Below, piece after piece: positions 57,378 to 64,000 of a stretch of 64,000 nt of DNA; positions within the stretch are counted from its first letter, which is position 1; each line of letters starts with the position of its first letter. Both the position numbers and the translations under genes were made by a program. Source of the DNA: Streptomyces cacaoi (GTDB taxonomy: Bacteria > Actinomycetota > Actinomycetes > Streptomycetales > Streptomycetaceae); assembly GCF_006539165.1 (NCBI RefSeq), contig NZ_BJMM01000021.1:1-64000 (forward strand). The letters are read 5' to 3'. Under the pieces are notes generated by a model, which was given only the letters and a program-made list of their open reading frames with translations, was not told the origin of the DNA and made no database searches.

Positions 57378-58151
57378 TCAGATGCGCGAGTTGCGCAGTG
57401 ACTGCCACACGGCGCCGGCCAGGGCCCGAGTCGACTGCGGGACCGACAGGTGCTCGTGCTTGCGGTACAGCTCCCAGTTGTACTGGACCAGGCTGAGCTT
57501 GTTGGAGGACAGCGAGCCTGCCTGGTGGGCTCGGTACACCGCCAGCGGCTCGACCAGGCCCCGGGCGTCGAAGCCGTCCCGCATGATCGACAGCCACAGT
57601 GCGTAGTCCTGCCGCTTGCGCATCTCGGGCATCAACCTCGTGCCCAGCACGGTGCGGTCATACATGGCGGTCAGGGCACCGATGTGGTCCCGGACGAGCA
57701 TTTGGCGATATGTCACGTGTTCCTTGGCGCGGATCACCCGCCCGTTCGGTGCGAAGTCGGTGCTCTCGCCCGCGTGGTCGGCAGACATCTTGAAGTACGA
57801 GGTGAAGGTCAGCGGCGCGTTGCCTTCCGCGGCGAACGCGAGTTGCCGCTCGGTCTTCTCCGGCAGCCACATGTCGTCACTGTCGAGGAAGGCGATGTAG
57901 TCCCCCCGGGCCCGCTCGATGGCGCGGTTGCGTGCCCGGCCGGCACCACCCCGCTCAGGCGCCGATTCCGGCAGCACACGCTCGTCCTCCCGGGCGAACT
58001 CCCTGAGCAGGTCCATGGAGCCATCGGTCGACTGGTCGTCGGTGATCAGCAGCTCCAGGTCGCTGTGGGTCTGCGTGAGGACCGACCGGACTGCTGCACC
58101 GAGAGTCGTTGCCGAGTTGAACACGGGCATCACGACGGACACCAGGGGCAC
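57378..58151 (-). CDS. Family 2 glycosyltransferase
   Basis: A 257-residue GT-A glycosyltransferase (MPLVSVVMPVFNSATTLGAAV, TDDQSTDGS, and the metal-binding FLDSDDMW with Asp90, Asp92, Asp93). The acceptor side contains KRQDYALWLSIMRDG, like GT2 enzymes of cell-surface polysaccharide synthesis. The start is a GTG with AAGGAG ten bases upstream. Codon usage is a little less GC-rich than neighbours, and it sits where a regulator has been truncated, so it was probably acquired. Sugar and acceptor unknown. Confidence 0.87.
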   Translation of the reverse strand: MPLVSVVMPVFNSATTLGAAVRSVLTQTHSDLELLITDDQSTDGSMDLLREFAREDERVLPESAPERGGAGRARNRAIERARGDYIAFLDSDDMWLPEKTERQLAFAAEGNAPLTFTSYFKMSADHAGESTDFAPNGRVIRAKEHVTYRQMLVRDHIGALTAMYDRTVLGTRLMPEMRKRQDYALWLSIMRDGFDARGLVEPLAVYRAHQAGSLSSNKLSLVQYNWELYRKHEHLSVPQSTRALAGAVWQSLRNSRI

Positions 58152-58166
58152 AGCGCTTCTCCTTGC

Positions 58167-58295
58167 TCAGCCAGGAACGACGGTCCATTCAAACACCGCG
58201 ATCGAGTAGGAACTGCCGTGCGTGTTGTGGCCGCTGGTCGGGGGTACGTAGGGCTGCCGCAAGGAGACCTCCGCTCCGTGGCGCCCCGTGCGCAT
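58167..58295 (-). pseudogene. Possible truncated gene upstream of the glycosyltransferase
   Basis: A 42-codon frame ending 15 bases before the glycosyltransferase start. The peptide GAEVSLRQPYVPPTSGHNTH and GSSYSIAVFEWTVVPG looks like the end of a beta-rich protein, with good codon quality. No Shine-Dalgarno precedes the ATG at 58295, and the frame has no credible upstream part, so it is probably the C-terminal remnant of a larger gene. I do not recognise the family. Confidence 0.35.
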
Positions 58296-58352
58296 ATCGG
58301 GCCCGCAGGGCGCTACTTGGGAGGGCTGTGCGCTACTCGGGGATCGCTGGGG

Positions 58353-58385
58353 GGTCATGTTCGTGTAACCGGTGATTCAAACTCG
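58353..58385 (+). promoter_or_regulatory. Candidate PHO box upstream of ppk
   Basis: Three consecutive 11-mers: GGTCATGTTCG, TGTAACCGGTG and ATTCAAACTCG. The first and third partly match the PhoP repeat consensus G(G/T)TCAYYYR(G/C)G; the middle is weak. ppk is a known PhoP target in Streptomyces, which supports the reading. Confidence 0.5.
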
Positions 58386-58465
58386 CTTGCGACGCTCCTG
58401 GAATGGCACGTCCCCCGGTCATCAGGAGCGCAGACCGTGTCGCTGTGGCGCGGAACAATGGGTTC

Positions 58466-60730
58466 ATGAGTCATGACGTCCCGCACACGCCGGCTTCCCG
58501 GCCCTCCGTCGGGTCGATAGCGGCGCAGCGCAACAGCGTGCCCGGGGTGGACACCGGGCTCGCCCTGGAGCCGGATCTGGACTCCGACGGCGATCTGTAC
58601 GAGGAGGGGCTGGGGCCCGAGGACTCCGGCGCGGGTGATCTGCCCGCCGGGCGGTTCCTCGACCGGGAGCGCAGCTGGCTCGCCTTCAACGAGCGGGTGC
58701 TGGAGCTGGCCGAGGACCCGGAGACCCCGCTGCTGGAGCGGGCCAACTTCCTGGCGATCTTCGCGAGCAACCTGGACGAGTTCTTCATGGTGCGCGTCGC
58801 CGGGCTCAAGCGGCGGATAGCGACCGGCGTGGCCACCCGCAGCGCCTCGGGGCTCAAGCCGCGCGAGGTGCTGGAGCTGATCTGGACGCGTTCGCGGGAG
58901 CTGATGGCCCGGCACGCCGCGTGCTACCAGGAGGACGTGGCGCCGGCGCTGGCCGGTGAGGGGCTCCATCTGATCCGCTGGGACGAGCTGACGGAGAAGG
59001 AACAGGCCCGGCTGTTCACGCTGTTCCGGCAGCAGATCTACCCGGTGCTCACCCCGCTCGCCGTCGACCCGGCGCATCCGTTCCCGTACATCTCGGGGCT
59101 CTCGCTGAACCTGGCCGTCGTCGTCCGCAATCCGGTCAGCGGGCACCACCACTTCGCGCGGGTGAAGGTGCCGCCGGTGCTGCCCCGGTTCCTGGAGGCG
59201 TCGCCCTGGCGGTACGTCCCGCTGGAGGACGTCATCGCCGCGCACCTGGAGGAGCTGTTCCCCGGCATGGAGGTGCTCGGGCACCACATGTTCCGGGTCA
59301 CGCGCAACGAGGACCTGGAGGTGGAGGAGGACGACGCGGAGAACCTCCTCCAGGCCCTGGAGAAGGAGCTGATGCGGCGCCGGTTCGGGCCGCCGGTGCG
59401 GCTGGAGGTCGAGGAGTCGATCGACCCGTACGTACTCGACCTGCTGGTACGGGAGTTGAAGATCAACGAGGCGGAGGTCTATCCGCTGCCGGGCCCGCTG
59501 GATCTGACGGGCCTGTCCGGGATCGTCTCCGCGATGGACCGGCCCGAGCTGCGGTACCCGAAGTTCGTGGCGGGCACCCACCGGGATCTCGCCGAGGTCG
59601 AATCGGCGTCCGCGCCGGACATCTTCGCCGCGCTGCGCGAACGCGACGTGCTGCTGCACCACCCCTACGACTCGTTCTCCACGTCCGTGCAGGCGTTCCT
59701 GGAGCAGGCCGCCGCCGATCCGGACGTGCTCGCGATCAAGCAGACGCTCTACCGCACCTCGGGCGACTCGCCGATCGTGGACGCGCTGATAGACGCCGCC
59801 GAGTCCGGCAAGCAGGTGCTCGTCCTCGTCGAGATCAAGGCCAGGTTCGACGAGCAGGCCAACATCAAGTGGGCGCGCAAGCTGGAGGAGTCCGGCTGCC
59901 ACGTCGTCTACGGGATCGTCGGGCTCAAGACGCACTGCAAGCTCTCCCTCGTCGTACGGCAGGAGGGCGAGACGCTGCGCCGCTACGCGCACGTCGGCAC
60001 CGGCAACTACCACCCCAAGACGGCGCGGCTGTACGAGGACCTGGGGCTGCTGACCGCCGACGCCGAGGTGGGCGCCGACCTCTCCGACCTGTTCAACCGG
60101 CTCTCCGGCTACTCGCGCAGGGAGAGCTACCGGCGGCTGCTGGTCGCCCCGCGCTCGCTGCGGGACGGGCTGGTCTCCCGTATCCACCGGGAGATCGACC
60201 ACCACCGGGCGGGCCGTGCGGCGTCGGTGCGGATGAAGGTCAACTCGATCGTCGACGAGGCCGTGTGCGACGCGCTCTACCGGGCCGCGCTGGCGGGGGT
60301 CCCGGTGCGGGTGTGGGTGCGCGGCATCTGTGCGCTGCGGCCCGGTGTGCCCGGGCTGAGCGAGAACATCACGGTGCGCAGCGCGCTGGGGCGGTTCCTG
60401 GAGCACTCCCGGGTCTTCTGCTTCGGCAACGGCGGCGACCCGGAGGTGTGGCTGGGCAGCGCCGACATGATGCACCGCAACCTCGACCGCAGGATCGAGG
60501 CCCTCGTGCGGGTGACCGATCCCGCGCACCGGGCGTCCCTCGTCGGGCTGTTGGAGACGGGCATGGCGGACACCACGGCGTCCTGGCATCTCGGCCCGGA
60601 CGGCGACTGGCGCAGGCACGCCTGCGACGAGGACGGCAGGCGCCTGCCCAACGTCCAGGAAATGCTGATCGAGGAGCGGCGGCGCAGGCGTGCCGGTCCG
60701 GCGCTGTGGGAGCCGGGGACGGCCGGGTGA
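58466..60730 (+). CDS. ppk: Polyphosphate kinase Ppk1
   Basis: A 754-residue enzyme that makes polyphosphate from ATP, and in Streptomyces also regenerates ATP and represses antibiotic production. All four PPK domains are present. The autophosphorylated His is His509 (RRYAHVGTGNYH) and the second catalytic His is His647 (FLEHSRVF). FNERVLELAEDPETPLLERANFLAIFASNLDEFFMVRVAGL is the conserved N-domain. The ATG at 58466 (MSHDVPHTP) matches Streptomyces homologues in length. A candidate PHO box lies ~80 bases upstream. The CHAD-domain gene follows directly. Confidence 0.95.
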   Translation: MSHDVPHTPASRPSVGSIAAQRNSVPGVDTGLALEPDLDSDGDLYEEGLGPEDSGAGDLPAGRFLDRERSWLAFNERVLELAEDPETPLLERANFLAIFASNLDEFFMVRVAGLKRRIATGVATRSASGLKPREVLELIWTRSRELMARHAACYQEDVAPALAGEGLHLIRWDELTEKEQARLFTLFRQQIYPVLTPLAVDPAHPFPYISGLSLNLAVVVRNPVSGHHHFARVKVPPVLPRFLEASPWRYVPLEDVIAAHLEELFPGMEVLGHHMFRVTRNEDLEVEEDDAENLLQALEKELMRRRFGPPVRLEVEESIDPYVLDLLVRELKINEAEVYPLPGPLDLTGLSGIVSAMDRPELRYPKFVAGTHRDLAEVESASAPDIFAALRERDVLLHHPYDSFSTSVQAFLEQAAADPDVLAIKQTLYRTSGDSPIVDALIDAAESGKQVLVLVEIKARFDEQANIKWARKLEESGCHVVYGIVGLKTHCKLSLVVRQEGETLRRYAHVGTGNYHPKTARLYEDLGLLTADAEVGADLSDLFNRLSGYSRRESYRRLLVAPRSLRDGLVSRIHREIDHHRAGRAASVRMKVNSIVDEAVCDALYRAALAGVPVRVWVRGICALRPGVPGLSENITVRSALGRFLEHSRVFCFGNGGDPEVWLGSADMMHRNLDRRIEALVRVTDPAHRASLVGLLETGMADTTASWHLGPDGDWRRHACDEDGRRLPNVQEMLIEERRRRRAGPALWEPGTAG

Positions 60731-60888
60731 CGGGGACGGGCACGGGGACGGGCACACGCAGCGACACGCGGACGGGGACGGGCGGCGGACGGGCGCCGGG
60801 GGCCGCGGCACGGGGGTTACCGGGGCCGCGGCCGGGACCGAAGGCGGCCGGGCCACAGCGTCCGGCCGGGCAACGGAAGGGACAGCGG

Positions 60889-62052
60889 ATGGTGGGGCGG
60901 AGCGGGGAGACGGTCGCCGAGCCGGGACAGGCGGCGTCCGGCACCGGCCCGGGGGAGCACACCGCCGGTTCCGGTGCGCCGGAACCGGGCGGGGGCGCCA
61001 CGGCGGGCGAGGTGCTGGGGGGCTATCTGCGGGCCCGGGCCGGGGAGTTCCTGCGCGCGCTGCGGGCGCACACGCTCAGCGCCGGCACCGTGGAGAGCGC
61101 GGCACGCACCGCAGAGGCCGTCGAAGCGCTGCGGGCGGCGGCCCGCCGGCTGAGCGGCACGCTGCACACCTACCGGCCGCTGCTGGACGCCGAGTGGGCC
61201 GACCATCTGCGTGCCGAACTCAGCTGGCTGTCCGGCAGTCTCGCCCGCGAGTACGCCTACGCCGACCGGCTCGACCGGCTCCTCGGCTCCCTGCACCGGC
61301 TGTCCGGAGGCGGCGGCACGGGGCGGACGCCTCCGCCGCCGTCCGCCCCGGCCGGCCGGCACCGGGAGCGGCCGGCGGGTGAGCGGGCGGCGGGCGGCCG
61401 GGCCGGGCACGCCGGCGCGGGCGAGGACGGTGCGCTGCCCGTCGGGGCGGCCCGGGCGGGCGCGCTGCTGGACCGTCAGCTGACGCTGTCCCGGACGCGG
61501 GCGCACACGGCGGCGCTCCAGGCGCTGGGGTCGGCCAGGTTCCACGCGGTCGCGGACGCCGTCGCGCTGCTGGCCTCCGAGCCGCGCCTGCCGGACGGCG
61601 TGGCCGACCGTCCCGCCGTGGCCGGGCTGGCGCCGCTCGCCGGGCAGGCGCGCCGCAGGCTGTCGGAGGCCGTCGCCGCGCTGCCGCTCTCCCGCGCGGG
61701 CGCGCCGTACAACGCGGAGGCGCTGGCGCGTTCGCTGGCCGGGGAGGCCCGCCAGGACGCGGCCTGGCACCACGTGCGGGTGCTGCTGCGGCTGCACCGT
61801 TACGCGCAGGAGGTGCTCGGACCGTACGCCGAGCCGGACGCCCGGCTGCTGCCGGCGGGCGCGGCGCTGGAGCGGCACCGGGACGCGGCCGAGGCGGCGG
61901 CGGCCGTCGCGGCGGCGGCCGGGACGCCCCGTATCGCGCCCGCGACCGCCTATGCGCTGGGCGTTCTGCACGCCGATCAGCGGCACGAGGTCGAGGCGGC
62001 CCGCTTCGTCTTCGGCCGGGTGTGGGACCGGGGCACGGCCGGACCCACCTGA
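60889..62052 (+). CDS. CHAD-domain (polyphosphate-binding) protein
   Basis: A 387-residue helical protein with a CHAD domain (about 45-380), marked by regularly spaced basic residues and histidines in helices (LRALRAHTLSAGTVE, VEALRAAARRLSGTLHTYRPLL, WHHVRVLLRLHRYAQEVLGPY). CHAD domains bind polyphosphate, so linkage to ppk is functionally sensible. An internal disordered linker (~145-180) splits the bundle. The ATG at 60889 follows GGAAGGG. A GTG at 60727 overlapping the ppk stop (GTGA) would add 54 residues of Thr/Gly repeats from an acggggacgggc-type tandem repeat. Confidence 0.85.
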   Translation: MVGRSGETVAEPGQAASGTGPGEHTAGSGAPEPGGGATAGEVLGGYLRARAGEFLRALRAHTLSAGTVESAARTAEAVEALRAAARRLSGTLHTYRPLLDAEWADHLRAELSWLSGSLAREYAYADRLDRLLGSLHRLSGGGGTGRTPPPPSAPAGRHRERPAGERAAGGRAGHAGAGEDGALPVGAARAGALLDRQLTLSRTRAHTAALQALGSARFHAVADAVALLASEPRLPDGVADRPAVAGLAPLAGQARRRLSEAVAALPLSRAGAPYNAEALARSLAGEARQDAAWHHVRVLLRLHRYAQEVLGPYAEPDARLLPAGAALERHRDAAEAAAAVAAAAGTPRIAPATAYALGVLHADQRHEVEAARFVFGRVWDRGTAGPT

Positions 62053-62120
62053 CGGCCCCGCACCCTGAGCACGGGGGAGCGGTACGGCGAGCTTTCACGG
62101 TGGGCTTGCACGGCCAGCTT

Positions 62121-62160
62121 TTTTACGGGTGAAACACTTGTTAGCCTTTTACGAGTGAAC
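62121..62160 (+). promoter_or_regulatory. Direct repeats and -10 box at the FUSC start
   Basis: TTTTACGGGTGAAA (62121-62134) and TTTTACGAGTGAAC (62147-62160) are 12/14 identical, 26 bases apart; the second includes the start codon. TAGCCT (62142-62147) lies seven bases before the GTG, suggesting a leaderless transcript. A regulator bound here would block initiation directly. Confidence 0.55.
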
Positions 62161-63978
62161 AAAAGTACGCGCCCCCTGCCGGTCCGTGGCCTCGTGTCCC
62201 TGCGGCCGCGCGGGGACATCTGGCACAAACCCGCCCTGAGCGCGGGTTTCGCCGTGGCCGTGCCCGACCTGGTGCTGCTCGCCCTCGGGCGCACCGACCT
62301 CGTCATCTATCTGACCTCGGGCGCGATGTGTGCCCTGTACACACACGGCCTGCCGTACGCCGCGCGGGCCCGGGCCCTGCTGTGGGTGGTGCTCGGCATG
62401 GTCGCCGGGGTGGGCGTGGCCCTGACGACCTCCGCGCTGGTGGACTCGGCCGTCGTCCTGGTGCTGTGCGCCTCCGTGCTCGCCGCCGTGCACAAGGTGC
62501 TCTGCGACGCCACCCGGATCGGCCCGCCCGGCAACCTGATCTTCACCTTCATCGCGGCCAGCTGCTTCTTCGCACCGCAGCGCCTGGCCGAGGTCCCCGC
62601 GCACACCGGTCTGGCCCTGCTCGGCGGCGCCGTCGCCTGGCTGGTGTGCATGGCCCCCGCGCTGGTGCGGCCGCGCGGCCCGGAGCGGATCGCCACCGCG
62701 CGTGCGCTGGAGGCCGCGGCCCGGCTGCTGCGCGCTCCCGGGGACGGCGCGGCCCGGGCGGCGACGGCGGCGGCCGTCAACGCGGCCTGGCACACCCTCT
62801 TCGCGGTGTCCGGGCGCTCCACCGCGGCCGCGCTCTCCCGCGCCGGTCTGGAGCGCCTCCTGGTCCGTGCGTCGGCCGTACTGGCCGGTGACGGGCACGG
62901 CCCCGAGGGCACACGGGACCCCGACGGCGGGCGGGACGGCCCCGGGCACGGACGGGGTCCGGCGGACGCCGCCGAGACCGAGGCCGAGGCCGAGGCCGTA
63001 CGGCTGCTCGGCTGGGCCCGTGAGGTGCGCGGCGGCGGCCCGCTCCCGGCCGTGACGCTGACCCCGCGGCAGGACGAGGAGCTGACCGGCGCCCTGGAGG
63101 AGCGGCTGAACACGGCAGCGGCCGAGGGCCCGGCGGCCGTGGGCCGGGGCGCACACCGCAGGGGCGGCCCGCGCCCCGGGCGGCACCGCTCGGCCGAGGG
63201 GCTGCTGCACCGGCTGCGCCGCCCGCACACCGCGCTGTGGCCGCTCGGTCTGCGCACGGCCACCGGCTGCGCGCTGGCGGGCTGGCTCTCGCTGGCCGCC
63301 GGGGTGGGGCACCCGTACTGGGCGGTGGTCACCGCGGCCTCGGTCTTCCAGGCCAACACGGCGCTCTCCTGGCAGCGCGCGGTGCAGCGCACGCTCGGCA
63401 ATCTGCTGGGGCTGCTCGTCTTCGCGCTGCTGCTGCCGGTCTCCGGGCTGGGCGCGCTCGCGATGGTGCTGCTGGTGTTCGTCCTCCAGGTCGCCGCCGA
63501 GGCGCTGATGCCGCGCAACTACTGGCTGGGCAGCGTGTGTGTGACGCCGATGGCGCTGCTGCTGAGCGAGTTCGGCTCGCACAGTCCCGCCGGGCGGCTG
63601 ATCGGGGACCGGCTGATCGACACGGTGCTCGGCGCCGTCGTCGGCGTCCTGGTGTGTGTGCTGGTCACCAACCGGCGTGCGGGCGACCGGATCGAGGCCG
63701 CGCTGGGCCGGGTCGAGGAGGCCGGCGCGGCGGCGCTGGCGGCGGTCTCCGCGGCCCGGACCGGCCCGTCGGCGCCCGTGCGGCCCGGCGTCCGCCAGGT
63801 GCGGGCGCGGGACCGGCTCGTGGCGGCGCTGGCGGAGCTGCGGGAGGCCGTGGACACGGCGTCCGGCGAGTGGTGGCAGCGGGCGCTGCCGGAGGAGCGG
63901 GTGGCCGAGGCGGAACGCGCCGGTCATCTGGCGCTCCACCGGCTCGCGGCCGCCCTGCGGCACCCCGTCGCGGTGTGA
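62155..63978 (+). CDS. FUSC-family (aromatic acid exporter-like) membrane protein
   Basis: A 607-residue protein with two membrane bundles (about 30-165 and 355-505) separated and followed by cytoplasmic helical regions, the FUSC/YccS/AaeB layout. The second bundle carries the family pattern GLRTATGCALAGWLSLAAGVGHPYWAVVTAASVFQ and the ALSWQRAVQRTLGNLLGLL segment. Members export aromatic acids or other toxic compounds; the substrate here is unknown. The GTG start has no Shine-Dalgarno and lies just after a -10-like box. The gene ends 22 bases before the window edge. Confidence 0.87.
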   Translation: MNKSTRPLPVRGLVSLRPRGDIWHKPALSAGFAVAVPDLVLLALGRTDLVIYLTSGAMCALYTHGLPYAARARALLWVVLGMVAGVGVALTTSALVDSAVVLVLCASVLAAVHKVLCDATRIGPPGNLIFTFIAASCFFAPQRLAEVPAHTGLALLGGAVAWLVCMAPALVRPRGPERIATARALEAAARLLRAPGDGAARAATAAAVNAAWHTLFAVSGRSTAAALSRAGLERLLVRASAVLAGDGHGPEGTRDPDGGRDGPGHGRGPADAAETEAEAEAVRLLGWAREVRGGGPLPAVTLTPRQDEELTGALEERLNTAAAEGPAAVGRGAHRRGGPRPGRHRSAEGLLHRLRRPHTALWPLGLRTATGCALAGWLSLAAGVGHPYWAVVTAASVFQANTALSWQRAVQRTLGNLLGLLVFALLLPVSGLGALAMVLLVFVLQVAAEALMPRNYWLGSVCVTPMALLLSEFGSHSPAGRLIGDRLIDTVLGAVVGVLVCVLVTNRRAGDRIEAALGRVEEAGAAALAAVSAARTGPSAPVRPGVRQVRARDRLVAALAELREAVDTASGEWWQRALPEERVAEAERAGHLALHRLAAALRHPVAV

Positions 63979-64000
63979 CGCCGCGGCCGGGCGGCAGAAT

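Noticed and set aside
1..64000. tRNA, rRNA, insertion sequence or phage integrase
   Set aside because: No cloverleaf-like tRNA sequence, ribosomal RNA, transposase DDE motif or integrase motif was recognised on either strand.

Overview
The window is a very GC-rich stretch of a Streptomyces chromosome. The evidence is third-position GC bias in every gene, frequent GTG starts, and recognisable Streptomyces proteins: the nickel regulator Nur, GlnR, the c-di-GMP-binding anti-sigma factor RsiG, mycothiol synthase MshD, polyphosphate kinase and the Pst phosphate system. I see no rRNA, tRNA, CRISPR array, intact insertion sequence or prophage. Most of it looks like core chromosome, with a patchier accessory stretch at about 18-35 kb and a small one at 57.2-58.4 kb.

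Layout. 0-5.6 kb: a tandem repeat edge, a mycothiol-dependent isomerase-like protein, a small two-helix membrane protein divergent from a transglycosylase/NlpC-P60 hydrolase, a PAP2 phosphatase and a lipoprotein. 5.6-12.5 kb: a CsoR-type copper sensor with a visible operator, the low-affinity phosphate transporter pair (DUF47 protein and Pit), and convergent to it pstS-pstC-pstA-pstB with four 11-bp PHO-box units upstream of pstS. 12.7-17.9 kb: a RipA-like cell-wall hydrolase, a receiver/PP2C phosphatase, and an XRE regulator - HbhA-like - DUF2516 module that resembles Rv0474-Rv0476. 18-35.5 kb: regulator/target pairs (RidA/HxlR, AraC/hydrolase, MocR/YczE), a decarboxylase, a decayed AzlC plus XRE-cupin locus, two TetR regulators, a probable streptogramin/MLS resistance group (ABC-F, Vgb lyase, methyltransferase), an ankyrin protein, an Eis-like acetyltransferase and an asparaginase-like protein. 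36-41.9 kb: RsiG, D-aminoacyl-tRNA deacylase, YgfZ, Nur, a nitrobindin-like protein, a 33-residue membrane peptide and a sulfur group (DsrE, DUF1416, rhodanese) preceded by a cysteine-containing leader peptide. 42.7-49 kb: DUF2993, DUF2267, Hsp20, a 774-residue disordered/membrane protein translationally coupled to a MoaD-like carrier, and an alpha/beta hydrolase. 49.4-64 kb: GlnR, a LacI regulator, an HtrA protease with a MprAB-like two-component system, MshD, a DUF397 locus with a truncated regulator, a glycosyltransferase, ppk with a CHAD protein, and an FUSC permease.

How the genes fit together. Phosphate (pit, pst, ppk, CHAD), nitrogen (GlnR), nickel (Nur), copper (CsoR), cysteine/sulfur, c-di-GMP-controlled development (RsiG) and envelope stress (HtrA with its two-component system) are all represented, so this is a dense regulatory segment of the core. 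From memory of S. coelicolor locus numbers (pstS SCO4142, ppk SCO4145, glnR SCO4159, rhodanese SCO4164, nur SCO4179), the ppk-to-nur block is inverted here relative to pst, leaving ppk about 46 kb from pstS instead of next to it. Starts were chosen from ribosome-binding sites, overlaps and family lengths; function calls rest on motif recognition without database searches.
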